A DNA stretch of 64,000 nt from Lachnospiraceae bacterium (GTDB lineage Bacteria; Bacillota; Clostridia; Lachnospirales; Lachnospiraceae): the NCBI GenBank assembly GCA_021771695.1, contig JAETON010000009.1, positions 38,338 to 102,337 on the forward strand. The letters are read 5' to 3'. Of the stretch, positions 52,701-62,143 are shown one piece after another. The notes below the pieces were generated by a model. It did no database searches and was not told the origin of the DNA. It saw nothing but the letters and a program-made list of their open reading frames with translations. Each line of letters starts with the position of its first letter. The stretch's first letter is position 1. Position numbers and translations under genes: made by a program.

Positions 52701-54212
52701 AAATGTGGAACAAAATTAATTAAAGAAGGGCAGGATATTCCATTTGAAACATTCCTTGGATTCAAGGGGGACAAGGAACCGGATATTGACCTGAATTTCT
52801 CTGGGGAATATCAAGGAAAAGCCCATGCATATGTAGAAGTTATTTTCGGAAAAGGAAAGGCATTTCGAGCAGGAACCATTGGTACACTGGCAGAAAAAAC
52901 TGCTTACGGATATGTTTTGAAATATTTAGAAGAACGAGAAATCAGTAAACGGCGCTGTGAGATTGAACGTCTGGCTGCTGGATGTACTGGTGTAAAACGT
53001 ACGACAGGACAGCATCCGGGCGGAATTATTGTTGTACCTCATGATAAAGAAATTTATGATTTTACCGCGGTACAGCGGCCTGCCAATGATGTGAATACAC
53101 CAATCATTACTACTCACTTTGAATACCATTCCATTGATGGAAACCTATTAAAACTAGATATTCTGGGACATGATGATCCATCTATGATTCGGCGGATGGA
53201 GGATATTACAGGAATTGATGCAAAGACCATTCCTTTGGATGATAAAGGTGTTATGGGGTTGTTTCATGGAACCGAAACTCTTGGAATTACCCCGGAAGAT
53301 ATTGACGGAACCCCGTTGGGTTCTTTGGGTGTCCCGGAATTTGGTACGGATTTTGTTATTCAAATGCTGCAAGATACCCACCCGCAGAGTTTTTCTGATT
53401 TGGTGCGTATTTCTGGTTTGTCACATGGTACAGATGTCTGGCTTGGAAATGCTCAGACTTTAATTGAAAATGGAGACGCAGAAATTTCAACTGCAATCTG
53501 CTGCCGAGATGATATTATGGTTTATCTGATTAATCAGGGAATGGACGAAGCTTTGTCCTTTACAATCATGGAAGCCGTCCGAAAAGGAAAAGGATTAAAA
53601 CCAGAATGGGAAGAAGCCATGAAAGAAAAGAATGTTCCAGACTGGTATATCTGGTCTTGCAAACAGATTAAATATATGTTTCCGAAAGCCCATGCGGCAG
53701 CTTATGTTATGATGGCATGGAGAATTGCATGGTATAAAGTATATCATCCGCTGGCTTATTATGCAGCCTATTTTAGCATTCGTGCCAAAGCATTTTCCTA
53801 TGAAGATATGTGTCTTGGAAAAGAACACTTAAATGAGCGGATGCGGCAAATTAAAAATACACCAAAACACGAAGTGAAAAATGCAGATTTGGATTTGCTT
53901 CGTGAAATGAAAATTGCAGATGAAATGTATGCCAGAGGATATGAATTTCTGCCGTTAGATATTTATAAGGCAAAAGCAAAAGATTTTCAGGTGATGGATG
54001 GGAAGATTATGCCGGCACTTACCAGCATTGACGGCATGGGAGAAAAAGCTGCTATGCAGGTAGAAGAAGCATCCAAAGGAGAAGCATATACTTCTTTGGA
54101 AAACTTCCGAAACCGTACCAAAGCACCGCAGACTGCGATTGATAAGATGAAAGAACTTGGAATTATGGGAGATTTAGAAGAAACCGACCAATTATCTTTT
54201 CGTTTTTTATAG
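49800..54212 (+). CDS. polC: DNA polymerase III PolC-type alpha subunit
   Basis: The main replicative polymerase of low-GC Gram-positives. In 1470 residues: N-terminal tau-binding-like region, OB fold (about 250-340), PHP domain (HLHTVMSD near 357, ITDHGVLQ) split by the inserted proofreading exonuclease (FDIETTGF near 448, HNAGFDTGF, HHRAVDDA), zinc motif CPKCHYVDF...CPKCG, and the polymerase palm with PDIDLNFSGEYQ. It begins 2 bases after ispG and is followed by about 150 bases before rimP. Confidence 0.98.
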   Translation: MAGQSKPFFCVFPDLKVSEEFHSLFESVNIQDITFKKRENMLRISFCCDHLISRVDTWRMEQQIREQLFSKRYVKIRFQESYELSDQYNLTYLMEHYMKSFLFELKGKGEVIFNVVRKGDYKVEDDVITFYFENTFVNKSKALEIKEFFETILKNRFHMDVKVGFDFSKTMDRSLKEESQYRLQQEIHAIVEHADTAVQEHKEEKKARKKASIAKKEQSFRRKPKYKDDPMLLYGRNCEGELTDIKDIQDEIGEVVVHGQITFLDTREIRNEKTIIIFHITDFTDSISCKIFVKNEQLPDIMGALKKGGFYRIKAVAIYDKFDREIGLGSVAGIKAISDFREKRQDNSMEKRVELHLHTVMSDNDSVVQIKDIVNRAHDWGHPAVAITDHGVLQGFPIARHAYEDLKLPEDDPFKIIYGVEAYFVDDLGDLAVNSQGQSLDETYVVFDIETTGFNSQNDRIIEIGAVKVIEGKITETFSEFVNPQMPIPYRITQLTTITDNMVKDAGTIEEILPKFLDFCKGSVLVAHNAGFDTGFIQENCKRLNLPYDYTVVDTLGLARCLMGHLGKYTLDNICKHLNIILETHHRAVDDATATGKIFVKFIDMLKEKEIYDLNQVNEFAGQSIDLIKKGRTYHGIILVKNNIGRVNLNRLVSESHITYFNRRPRMPKSLIEKYREGLIIGSACEAGELYSALVDQRSDETIAKIVSFYDYLEIQPVGNNEFMIHSDRIENVNSKEDIQKLNQRIVELGEEFHKPVAATCDVHFLDPDDSIYRAILMAGKGFKDADQQPPLYFRTTEEMLQEFSYLGSEKAREVVITNPNKINEMIENISPIHPDKCPPVIENSDQELREICYNKAHEIYGPDLPKRVTDRLERELTSIIGNGYAVMYIIAQKLVWDSNDHGYLVGSRGSVGSSFAATMSGITEVNPLPAHYICPKCHYVDFDSEQVQKYAKKGMSGFDMPDAVCPKCGTKLIKEGQDIPFETFLGFKGDKEPDIDLNFSGEYQGKAHAYVEVIFGKGKAFRAGTIGTLAEKTAYGYVLKYLEEREISKRRCEIERLAAGCTGVKRTTGQHPGGIIVVPHDKEIYDFTAVQRPANDVNTPIITTHFEYHSIDGNLLKLDILGHDDPSMIRRMEDITGIDAKTIPLDDKGVMGLFHGTETLGITPEDIDGTPLGSLGVPEFGTDFVIQMLQDTHPQSFSDLVRISGLSHGTDVWLGNAQTLIENGDAEISTAICCRDDIMVYLINQGMDEALSFTIMEAVRKGKGLKPEWEEAMKEKNVPDWYIWSCKQIKYMFPKAHAAAYVMMAWRIAWYKVYHPLAYYAAYFSIRAKAFSYEDMCLGKEHLNERMRQIKNTPKHEVKNADLDLLREMKIADEMYARGYEFLPLDIYKAKAKDFQVMDGKIMPALTSIDGMGEKAAMQVEEASKGEAYTSLENFRNRTKAPQTAIDKMKELGIMGDLEETDQLSFRFL

Positions 54213-54292
54213 ATTTTCAGATTATTTTGAAAAATTCCCTTGTCAAATAGAAGTTTTCATGATAGTATAATTAATAACATAAGGAATCGACC

Positions 54293-54318
54293 TAGGAGTG
54301 GACGCAAGTCCACTCCTA
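54293..54318 (+). promoter_or_regulatory. Strong GCAA-capped hairpin in the rimP leader
   Basis: Perfect eleven-pair stem (54293-54303 with 54308-54318) with a GCAA tetraloop, then a weak T-tail. It resembles in position the rimP-leader class of RNAs and could act as attenuator or terminator. A TATAAT at 54266-54271 lies upstream, with only a poor -35 (TTGTCA, 20-base spacer). Confidence 0.6.
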
Positions 54319-54360
54319 TTTGTTAGTAAAAATCAATATTAGAAAGAAAGGGATGATACT

Positions 54361-54825
54361 TTGGCAAAACGTACAGAAATTGAAGCAAAAACAGAAGCAT
54401 TGGTTTTACCAATTATTGAAGAACATCATTTTGAGCTGGTTGATGTAGAGTATGTAAAAGAAGGTGCAAACTGGTATCTTCGTGTATATGCTGACAAAGA
54501 AGGCGGGATTAATATTGATGACTGTGTACTCATCAGCCGGGCATTGGAAGAAAAACTGGATGCAGAAGATTTTATTGAAGATGCTTATATTTTGGAAGTC
54601 AGTTCTCCGGGACTTGGCAGACCATTAAAAAAAGAAAAAGATTATATTAGAAGCATTGGAAAATCCATTGATATTAAGTTATATAAAGCTGTAGATAAGC
54701 AAAAAGAATTTACCGGAATTTTAAAAGAATATTCCAACGGTCAAATTGTTGTAACAATGGATGAAGAAGATATTACATTTGAAATAAAGAGCATTGCAAA
54801 TGCACGTCTTTCATTAGATTTTTAA
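54361..54825 (+). CDS. rimP: Ribosome maturation factor RimP
   Basis: Assists 30S subunit assembly. The 154 residues show VDVEYVKEGANWYLRVYADKEGG in short motifs (LVDVEYVKEG, WYLRVY), DCVLISRALEEKLD and LEVSSPGLGRPL, all typical of RimP. Translation begins at a TTG, after AAAGGGATG; the ATG at 54353 is out of frame. First gene of the rimP-nusA-rnpM-infB-rbfA cluster. Confidence 0.95.
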   Translation: MAKRTEIEAKTEALVLPIIEEHHFELVDVEYVKEGANWYLRVYADKEGGINIDDCVLISRALEEKLDAEDFIEDAYILEVSSPGLGRPLKKEKDYIRSIGKSIDIKLYKAVDKQKEFTGILKEYSNGQIVVTMDEEDITFEIKSIANARLSLDF

Positions 54826-54842
54826 AAGGAGGAATTAGAAAA

Positions 54843-55979
54843 ATGAGTGAATTAATTGCAGCATTAAATCAGCTGGAAAAAGAAAAAGGAATTGATAAAG
54901 ATGTTATCATGGAAGCAATCGAAAATTCTCTGCTTGCTGCATGTAAAAGAGATTTTGGAAGTGCGGATAATGTCGTAGTAAATATGGACCGTGAAACCGG
55001 GGATATTTATGTCTATGCAGTAAAAGAAGTCGTAGATGAGGTAGAAGATTCTGCGCTTCAGATCAGTCTTGCGAAAGCAAAAGCCATAGATCAGCATTAT
55101 GAATTAGGTGATCAGGTAAGAATTGAAATTACACCAAAAGATTTCGGACGTATTGCAGCAATGCACGCAAGAAGCGTTATTGTTCAGAAAATTAAAGAAG
55201 AAGAACGAAGAGTTGTTTATGATCATTTCTACTGCAAAGAAAAAGATATTGTAACCGGAGTGGTACAAAGATATGTAGGAGACAATGTCAGTGTCAGCTT
55301 AGATGATAAAACAGATGCACTTCTTATGAAATCTGAGCAGATTCGAGGAGAAGTATTTAAACCGACAGAAAGAATTAAATTATATATTGTGGAAGTAAAA
55401 GAAACCAACCGCGGACCGCGTATTTTAGTATCCAGAACTCATCCGGATTTGGTGAAACGTCTGTTTGAAAAAGAGGTTGCAGAAATTCAGGACGGCACTG
55501 TGGAAATCAAAAATATTGTCCGTGAAGCAGGTTCCAGAACCAAAATGGCAGTATGGTCCAACGATGAAAATGTTGATCCGGTAGGAGCATGTGTTGGATT
55601 AAATGGTGCAAGAGTCAATGCCATTGTCAATGACTTAAAAGGTGAGAAAATCGATATTATTAACTGGAATGAAGATCCTTGTATTTTCATTGAAAATGCA
55701 TTAAGCCCATCCAAAGTAGTATCTGTCACAGTGGATGTAGAAGAAAAGAGTGCAAAAGTCATCGTTCCTGATTATCAATTATCTCTTGCTATTGGAAAAG
55801 AAGGTCAAAATGCTCGTTTGGCAGCAAGATTAACCGGATTTAAGATTGACATAAAAAGTGAATCTCAAGCACAGGAAGCCGCATTAAAACAAGAGACAGA
55901 AGATCTTCCGGAAGATTTGAATTTAGAAGATCTTCCAGATATTATGGATGAAGATTTAGATATGGAAATTGAAGAATAA
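54843..55979 (+). CDS. nusA: Transcription termination/antitermination protein NusA
   Basis: Binds RNA polymerase and nascent RNA to modulate pausing. The 378 residues contain the N-terminal polymerase-binding domain (about 1-130), S1 domain (about 133-200), and two KH domains (ILVSRTHPDLVKRLFE, DEVNVDPVGACVGLNGARV-like segment near 240, and IGKEGQNARLAARL near 320). It ends in a very acidic tail. AAAAGGAGG precedes the ATG. Confidence 0.97.
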   Translation: MSELIAALNQLEKEKGIDKDVIMEAIENSLLAACKRDFGSADNVVVNMDRETGDIYVYAVKEVVDEVEDSALQISLAKAKAIDQHYELGDQVRIEITPKDFGRIAAMHARSVIVQKIKEEERRVVYDHFYCKEKDIVTGVVQRYVGDNVSVSLDDKTDALLMKSEQIRGEVFKPTERIKLYIVEVKETNRGPRILVSRTHPDLVKRLFEKEVAEIQDGTVEIKNIVREAGSRTKMAVWSNDENVDPVGACVGLNGARVNAIVNDLKGEKIDIINWNEDPCIFIENALSPSKVVSVTVDVEEKSAKVIVPDYQLSLAIGKEGQNARLAARLTGFKIDIKSESQAQEAALKQETEDLPEDLNLEDLPDIMDEDLDMEIEE

Positions 55980-55994
55980 ACAGGATGTGATAAA

Positions 55995-56261
55995 ATGAAT
56001 CGAAAAGTACCGACAAGAAAATGCATTGGCTGTGGTGAATTAAAGGAAAAAAGAAATTTGGTGCGGATTGTCCGTACAAAAGAAGGTGAAATTACAGTAG
56101 ATGCAACAGGCAAAAAAAACGGTCGTGGAGCATATATTTGCAAATCTACAGAATGTCTGAAAAAGGCAGTAAAAACCAAGGGACTGGATCGTTCATTTAA
56201 AACAGCAATTCCGGCATCTGTTTATGAATTGTTGGAAAAGGAGATGGAAGAACTTGAATAG
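55995..56261 (+). CDS. rnpM: RNase P modulator RnpM (YlxR)
   Basis: An 88-residue basic RNA-binding protein recently tied to RNase P in B. subtilis. RKCIGCGELKEKRNLVRIVR (Cys10, Cys13) and GRGAYICKSTECL are the YlxR hallmarks. It sits between nusA and the L7Ae-like gene, as in most Firmicutes. Confidence 0.93.
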   Translation: MNRKVPTRKCIGCGELKEKRNLVRIVRTKEGEITVDATGKKNGRGAYICKSTECLKKAVKTKGLDRSFKTAIPASVYELLEKEMEELE

Positions 56262-56571
56262 GATACTTTCGCTCTTAGGTTTGGCTATGCGGTCAGGAAA
56301 TCTAGTCAGTGGAGAATTTGCTGTCAGTGAGGCCGTTAGAAAAAATAACGCATATCTGGTCATTGTTTCCAGAGATGCTTCAGATAATACAAAAAAGATG
56401 TATCGTAACTTATGTAATCATTATCAAATACCCATGTATTTTTTGTGCAGCAAAGAACAGCTGGGCCATGCAATTGGCAAAGAATTCAGGGTATCTGTTG
56501 CAGTTACAGATCAGGGATTTACTGATGCTGTCTGCAAACAGCTTGATAAGCAAAAATCAACGGAGGTGTAA
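56254..56571 (+). CDS. L7Ae-like RNA-binding protein (YlxQ)
   Basis: A 105-residue L7Ae/L30e-fold protein. LSLLGLAMRSGNLVSGEFAV and LVIVSRDASDNT are typical of the YlxQ group, which binds kink-turn-like RNA. Translation begins at a TTG at 56254, about 10 bases after GGAG, overlapping rnpM by 8 bases. An in-frame ATG 30 bases upstream would add residues not seen in the family. Confidence 0.88.
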   Translation: MNRILSLLGLAMRSGNLVSGEFAVSEAVRKNNAYLVIVSRDASDNTKKMYRNLCNHYQIPMYFLCSKEQLGHAIGKEFRVSVAVTDQGFTDAVCKQLDKQKSTEV

Positions 56572-56574
56572 TAT

Positions 56575-58863
56575 ATGGCAAAATTCAGAGTTTATGAAGT
56601 TGCAAAAAAATTCGGAAAAGATAATAAGGAAATCTTGGAAATTCTGAAATCCAATCATATAGATGTAAAAAATCACATGAGCACAATTGAAGATGCACAG
56701 GTTCATATTGTAGAAAAGGCCCTAGCACCAAAAAAAGAGAAAAATACACCAAAAAAGCAGGCTGAAAATAAAGCCAATGGTCCGAAAAAAGATGGAAAAG
56801 GGCAGAATAAGGCCAAAAATATGGATCATAAGAAAGAAAATAAAAAGGAAAAACGGAAATCTCAGAATCAGCAGAATGAGAATCGAAAAGATAATAAAAA
56901 CCAGAAAAATCAAAAGAATAAAAAGCAGGACGGCGGAAAGAAAATTCTAAGAAGAGATAATCCTCAGAATTCTCAAAAATTTGGTAAGAATAAAAAGAAC
57001 AAAAAATTTAATAATAAGAATCAGCAGGAACAAAGAAAGAAAAAAACTTCTGGACCAGGTGCTTTTATTAAACCGGAACCAGTGAAAAAACCAGAAATTG
57101 ACCCGGATGTACCAGTAAAAATTCCACCATCTTTAACTTTAAAAGAATTAGCAGAAGCATTGACAATTCCTGCAAATGATATTATCAAAAAATTGTTAAT
57201 CAGCGGCGGCGGAATGCTGAATTTGAATTCTGAACTCGATTTTGAACGTGCGGAAGAAATCGCATTGGAATTTGACCGCATTGTTGAAATGGAAGAACAG
57301 ATAGATGTCATCGAAGAAATTTTAAAAGATGATGAAGAAGATGATGAAAGCAGCATGATTGTAAGACCTCCGGTTGTCTGTGTTATGGGACACGTTGACC
57401 ACGGAAAGACATCCTTGCTGGATAAAATCCGTTCTTCCCATGTAACAACAGGTGAAGCCGGGGGTATTACGCAGCATATCGGTGCTTATACTGTAGAAAC
57501 GGCCAATGGGCAGATTACGTTTTTGGATACTCCAGGGCATGAAGCCTTTACTTCCATGCGTATGCGTGGTGCACAGTCTACAGATATTGCAATCCTTGTA
57601 GTTGCTGCCGATGATGGAGTTATGCCGCAGACCATCGAAGCTATCAACCATGCAAAAGCCGCAGAAATTGAAATTATTGTTGCAATTAATAAGATTGATA
57701 AAGAAAGTGCCAATATTGAACGTGTAAAACAGGAATTAACAGAATATGAGTTAATTCCAGAAGACTGGGGCGGAAGCACTATTTTCTGTCCGGTATCTGC
57801 ACACAGCGGAGAAGGAATTGATGAACTTCTGGATATGGTATCTTTAACTGCTGAAATGCTGGAATTAAAAGCCAATCCGGATCGTAAAGCAAGGGGTATT
57901 GTTTTAGAGGCACAGCTGGATAAAGGACGCGGCTCTGTCGCTACTGTTCTGGTGCAGAAAGGAACGCTTCATGTAGGAGATGCCATTGTTGTAGGAAATG
58001 CTCATGGTAAAGTCCGTGCCATGATTAATGATAAAGGAAAACGTATTAAATCTGCAGGACCATCTACGCCGGTAGAAATCCTCGGATTAAGTGAAGTCCC
58101 ATTTGCAGGCGAAGTATGCATGGCCATGGAAAATGAAAAAGAAGCCAGGTCAGTGGCTGAGAAATTCATTGCTTATGGACGTGAAAAAATGCTGTCTGAA
58201 ACAAAATCTCAGTTATCTTTGGATGATTTGTTCAATCAGATTCAGGCAGGAAGTGTAAAGGAATTGAATATCATCGTAAAAGCCGATGTTCAAGGTTCCG
58301 TGGAGGCTGTAAAACAGAGTTTAACCAAATTATCAAATGATGAAGTTGCCGTAAAAGTTATTCATGGCGGTGTAGGTGCTATCAATGAATCTGACGTTAT
58401 GCTGGCATCTGCTTCGAATGCAATTATTATCGGATTTAATGTCCGTCCAGAACCTGCTGCAAAAGATGCAGCTGCAACTGAAAAAGTAGATTTACGTTTA
58501 TATCGTGTCATTTACAATGCTATTGAGGACATTGAATCTGCTATGAAAGGTATGCTGGATCCGGAATTCGTGGAAAAAGTTACAGGTCATGCAGAAGTAC
58601 GCCAGATTTTCAAAGCATCTGGAGTTGGAACCATTGCTGGTTCTTATGTAACCGATGGAAGTATTAAACGAGACAGTTCTGCAAGAATTATTCGTGATGG
58701 AATTGTTGTTCACGAAGGAAAACTCGCATCTATCCAGCGTGGAAAGGATGCAGTAAAAGAAGTCCGCAATGGATTTGAATGCGGACTTGTTATGGAAAAC
58801 TTCAACGATATTAAAGAGGGAGATCAGATTGAAGCTTTCGTTATGGAGGAAGTTCCAAGATAA
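56575..58863 (+). CDS. infB: Translation initiation factor IF-2
   Basis: GTPase that brings initiator tRNA to the 30S subunit. In 762 residues: a short N-terminal domain (about 1-55), a Lys/Asn/Gln-rich disordered linker (about 55-165), the IF2-N domain, and the G domain with GHVDHGKTS near 272, DTPGHE near 319 and NKID near 371. Domains II-IV follow to the C terminus. GGAGG precedes the ATG, 3 bases after the L7Ae-like gene. Confidence 0.98.
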   Translation: MAKFRVYEVAKKFGKDNKEILEILKSNHIDVKNHMSTIEDAQVHIVEKALAPKKEKNTPKKQAENKANGPKKDGKGQNKAKNMDHKKENKKEKRKSQNQQNENRKDNKNQKNQKNKKQDGGKKILRRDNPQNSQKFGKNKKNKKFNNKNQQEQRKKKTSGPGAFIKPEPVKKPEIDPDVPVKIPPSLTLKELAEALTIPANDIIKKLLISGGGMLNLNSELDFERAEEIALEFDRIVEMEEQIDVIEEILKDDEEDDESSMIVRPPVVCVMGHVDHGKTSLLDKIRSSHVTTGEAGGITQHIGAYTVETANGQITFLDTPGHEAFTSMRMRGAQSTDIAILVVAADDGVMPQTIEAINHAKAAEIEIIVAINKIDKESANIERVKQELTEYELIPEDWGGSTIFCPVSAHSGEGIDELLDMVSLTAEMLELKANPDRKARGIVLEAQLDKGRGSVATVLVQKGTLHVGDAIVVGNAHGKVRAMINDKGKRIKSAGPSTPVEILGLSEVPFAGEVCMAMENEKEARSVAEKFIAYGREKMLSETKSQLSLDDLFNQIQAGSVKELNIIVKADVQGSVEAVKQSLTKLSNDEVAVKVIHGGVGAINESDVMLASASNAIIIGFNVRPEPAAKDAAATEKVDLRLYRVIYNAIEDIESAMKGMLDPEFVEKVTGHAEVRQIFKASGVGTIAGSYVTDGSIKRDSSARIIRDGIVVHEGKLASIQRGKDAVKEVRNGFECGLVMENFNDIKEGDQIEAFVMEEVPR

Positions 58864-58884
58864 TCTCTGAAAAAAGGAGTTTAT

Positions 58885-59235
58885 ATGAGAAAATATAGCA
58901 TTAAAAATACAAGAATCAATGGAGAAGTACAAAGAGAATTAAGCCGTATTATCAGCAGGGAAATTAAAGATCCCCGTATTGCACCAATGACATCTGTTGT
59001 AGATGCTGTTGTTACCTCTGATTTGAAACAATGTAAAGTATACATTAGTGTCCTAGGAGATCAAGAAGCAAAAGATCAGACAATGGAAGGTCTAAATAGT
59101 GCGGTTGGTTATATCCGCAGAGAGCTTGCACACTCCATTAATTTGAGAAATACACCGGAAATTACTTTTATATTGGATGACTCCATTGAATATGGGGTTG
59201 AAATGTCCAAGAAAATTGATGAGTTGAATCGTTAG
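58885..59235 (+). CDS. rbfA: 30S ribosome-binding factor RbfA
   Basis: Cold-associated factor for late 16S rRNA processing. The 116 residues form a type II KH fold; INGEVQRELSRIISREIKDPR split as QRELSRIISREIKDPRI, and the closing PEITFILDDSIEYG are characteristic. AAAAGGAG lies before the ATG, 21 bases after infB. Confidence 0.96.
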   Translation: MRKYSIKNTRINGEVQRELSRIISREIKDPRIAPMTSVVDAVVTSDLKQCKVYISVLGDQEAKDQTMEGLNSAVGYIRRELAHSINLRNTPEITFILDDSIEYGVEMSKKIDELNR

Positions 59236-59244
59236 GAGCTGATT

Positions 59245-60189
59245 ATGAAAGATTTTGCAAATCAGATTTTACAGGCAGCAGCCATAGCAATCACCGGGCA
59301 TATCCACCCGGACGGAGACTGCATTGGAAGCTGTCTGGCTCTCCGGCGGTATATTTTAGATAATTATTCTTCAAAACAGGTAGATGTCTATTTAGAGCCA
59401 ATTGGTTCTGAGTTTCTATTTTTGGATGGAGCTTCTGGAATTCTTTCAGAATGCACAGAAAAAAAATATGATCTATGTTTTGTACTGGATTGCAGCAGCG
59501 AAGACCGTTTTACGCCATTTGCTGATATTGTAAAATGTGCCAAAACTGTTATTTGCATCGACCATCATATTAGCAACCAAGGATTGGGCGATTTTTGCAA
59601 AGTTGATGCAAAAGCAAGTGCAACCTGTGAAGTTTTATGCCAAATTTTTTCATTTGACAAAATTTCAACTGCATGTGCAAGCTGCCTGTATACTGGAATC
59701 GTTCATGATACAGGAGTATTTAAACACTCCAATACAACAAAAGCAACCATGATGTATGCGGGAAGTTTATTGGAAAAAGGTGTTGATAATGCTAAAATTA
59801 TTGATGAAACATTTTATCAAAAGTCCTACGTTCAAAATCTTGTGTTAGGGCAGGCATTATTAAACAGCCGCTTAACCGCAAATGGACAAATTATGTTTTC
59901 CTCTCTGTCTGCAGAAGAATTAGAACAGTATGAGGCATCCTCTGCAGATACCAATGGCATCATAGACCAGCTTCGGTCTACGAAAGGAGTAGAAACAGCA
60001 GTTTTTGTTTATCCATTAAAAGAAGGCGGCTATAAAGTCAGTATGCGTTCTAATAACAAAGTAGATGTAGCTGTAATTGCACAAAAATTCCAAGGCGGCG
60101 GACATATCCGTGCCGCAGGATGTACACTTTATCATACTTTGGAGGAAATTTATCAGAAAATTATTCCGAAAATTGAGGAACAGTTATAG
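59245..60189 (+). CDS. nrnA: DHH-family nanoRNase / pAp phosphatase NrnA
   Basis: Degrades short RNA oligonucleotides and may remove phosphate from pAp. The 314 residues carry the DHH-domain motifs GHIHPDGDCIGS, FVLDCSS and CIDHHIS, and the C-terminal DHHA1 motif GGGHIRAAG. TAGGAG overlaps the rbfA stop. In Firmicutes it normally sits between rbfA and truB, as here. Confidence 0.95.
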   Translation: MKDFANQILQAAAIAITGHIHPDGDCIGSCLALRRYILDNYSSKQVDVYLEPIGSEFLFLDGASGILSECTEKKYDLCFVLDCSSEDRFTPFADIVKCAKTVICIDHHISNQGLGDFCKVDAKASATCEVLCQIFSFDKISTACASCLYTGIVHDTGVFKHSNTTKATMMYAGSLLEKGVDNAKIIDETFYQKSYVQNLVLGQALLNSRLTANGQIMFSSLSAEELEQYEASSADTNGIIDQLRSTKGVETAVFVYPLKEGGYKVSMRSNNKVDVAVIAQKFQGGGHIRAAGCTLYHTLEEIYQKIIPKIEEQL

Positions 60190-60197
60190 AGGTTTTT

Positions 60198-61097
60198 ATG
60201 TTAAACGGAATTATTAATGTTTATAAAGAAAAAGAATTTACATCCCATGATGTAGTCGCAAAGTTAAGAGGAATTTTAAAACAAAAGAAAATTGGACATA
60301 CAGGAACTCTTGATCCAAATGCCGTTGGAGTTCTTCCGGTATGCTTAGGCAGAGGAACCAAACTCTGCGACAAACTTACGGCAGCAAGAAAGCAATACAA
60401 AGTCACTTTTATCTTTGGAAAAGAAACAGATACGGAAGATATTTGGGGAGAAATTCTAAAAACCTATAATGAAAAGGTGCCGCAAGACCAGATTGAAAAG
60501 ACAATTCTGTCTTTTGTTGGAGATTATATGCAGGTTCCGCCTATGTATTCTGCAAAGAAAATACATGGGAAGAAACTATATGAACTTGCAAGAGAAGGGA
60601 AAACGATTGTGCGGGAACCGCGGCTGGTAAGAATTTATGATATTTCAGATATTCAAATTACATATCCGCAAGTATCCATGACTGTTACCTGCAGTAAAGG
60701 CACCTATATCCGAAGTCTATGCAGAGATATCGGGCACAAACTAAACAACGGTGCTTGTATGACAGAACTTACCCGAACAAAATCCAGTGGATTTTCTATT
60801 GAACATTCTCATACACTTGCTGAAATAGAAGATATGGCAAAACATGGGGAGATTGAAAAATGGATTGTTCCGGTAGAAAAAGTTTTTTTAAAGCTGCAGA
60901 AAGGAACTGTAAGACGGGAGTTTTATAAATTACTGTTTAATGGAAATCCCCTGCATCTTACATGTTTTTACGAAAAAAAAATTGATACAAAAAAGAAACT
61001 TCGTGTTTATGATGAAAACGAACATTTTATTGGAGTATATTACTGGAGAAACCATATGTTTTTCCCAGACAAAATATTTTATGACAAAAATGAATAG
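60198..61097 (+). CDS. truB: tRNA pseudouridine-55 synthase
   Basis: Makes pseudouridine 55 in the T-loop of tRNAs. The 299 residues contain the catalytic Asp in GHTGTLDPNAVGVLPV, with YSAKKIHGKKLYELAREG and CSKGTYIRSLCRDIG. A C-terminal extension past residue 230 is Lys-rich. It is 8 bases after nrnA and 8 before ribF. Confidence 0.97.
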   Translation: MLNGIINVYKEKEFTSHDVVAKLRGILKQKKIGHTGTLDPNAVGVLPVCLGRGTKLCDKLTAARKQYKVTFIFGKETDTEDIWGEILKTYNEKVPQDQIEKTILSFVGDYMQVPPMYSAKKIHGKKLYELAREGKTIVREPRLVRIYDISDIQITYPQVSMTVTCSKGTYIRSLCRDIGHKLNNGACMTELTRTKSSGFSIEHSHTLAEIEDMAKHGEIEKWIVPVEKVFLKLQKGTVRREFYKLLFNGNPLHLTCFYEKKIDTKKKLRVYDENEHFIGVYYWRNHMFFPDKIFYDKNE

Positions 61098-61105
61098 AGG
61101 AAATC

Positions 61106-62044
61106 ATGGAATACATTCACAATACAGAAAAATTTCAATTTAATCATACAGTTGTTGCTCTGGGTAAATTTGATGGAATGCATAAAGGGCATCAGTTAAT
61201 TTTTGATCAACTGTTAAAATATAAGAAAAAAGGATATCAGGCAACGGTTTTTTCCTTTGACCGTCCGCCGTTAAATATGCTTAAACACAAAGATATCCGA
61301 GTGATTTATACCCCTCAGGAAAAAACAAAACTGCTTTCTGAAAAGGGAATTGACATTTATATTGAACATCCGTTTACCAATGCCTTTTCTCATCTTTCTC
61401 CAGAAGATTTTGTAAAGAAAATTCTTTTAGAAAAAACAGGAATGGAAGTGTTAGTTGTTGGTGATGACTGTGGATTTGGATATAAACGCCGTGGTAATGT
61501 AGAATTACTGAAAAAGATGTCCAAAGAATATGATTTTAAATTAATCGTCATTCCAAAATTAGAATTAGATGGAGCCATCGTATCCAGTACAAGAATCCGT
61601 ACTTTGTTGGAAAAAGGAAAAATTACAGAAGCAAATCGATTATTAGAAACACCTTTTGTTGTTTATGGTCCGGTTGTCCATGGAAACCATATTGGAAAAG
61701 AAGTCTTAAAAATGCCGACAGCCAATCAGATTCCGGAAGAAGATAAATTATTACCTCCAAACGGCGTCTATGTATCCAGAATCAGATATAATGATCATAT
61801 TTATTACGGCATCAGCAATATTGGAACAAAACCAACCATTGAAGGTAAAAAACATATGGGGGTTGAAACTTATATTTTTAACTTTGATAGAAATATTTAT
61901 CATAAAAATATTTATGTTGAACTATTATATTATAAGCGTCCGGAGATGAAATTTGAATCCTTGGAGGCGTTAAGCCGGCAAATGCATGAGGATGCAGAAT
62001 TCTCCAGAAATTATGTAAAAAAACATTTTGAAAACTATTGTTGA
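61106..62044 (+). CDS. ribF: Bifunctional riboflavin kinase / FAD synthetase
   Basis: Makes FMN and FAD, cofactors needed by the Rnf subunits and flavoproteins encoded nearby. The 312 residues have the N-terminal nucleotidyltransferase (GKFDGMHKGHQ, VGDDCGFGYKRRGN, SSTRIRTLLEKG) and the C-terminal kinase (VHGNHIGKEVLKMPTAN, GISNIGTKPT). GAGGAAATC precedes the ATG. Confidence 0.97.
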   Translation: MEYIHNTEKFQFNHTVVALGKFDGMHKGHQLIFDQLLKYKKKGYQATVFSFDRPPLNMLKHKDIRVIYTPQEKTKLLSEKGIDIYIEHPFTNAFSHLSPEDFVKKILLEKTGMEVLVVGDDCGFGYKRRGNVELLKKMSKEYDFKLIVIPKLELDGAIVSSTRIRTLLEKGKITEANRLLETPFVVYGPVVHGNHIGKEVLKMPTANQIPEEDKLLPPNGVYVSRIRYNDHIYYGISNIGTKPTIEGKKHMGVETYIFNFDRNIYHKNIYVELLYYKRPEMKFESLEALSRQMHEDAEFSRNYVKKHFENYC

Positions 62045-62059
62045 GAATGTCCATTTTTC

Positions 62060-62088
62060 TTGTGCCATTATAGAAAATAATGTATAAT
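62060..62088 (+). promoter_or_regulatory. Sigma-A-type promoter
   Basis: TTGTGC at 62060-62065 and TATAAT at 62083-62088, 17 bases apart, before the cytidylate-kinase-like gene. Confidence 0.75.
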
Positions 62089-62143
62089 ATAAACAACAAG
62101 TAATGACTTGATTTTACCCTTTTCGGGGAAGGGAGCGATTCAT

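Noticed and set aside
56740..57050. Low-complexity A-rich stretch
   Set aside because: It is the Lys/Asn/Gln-rich linker of IF-2, variable and expected in this family.
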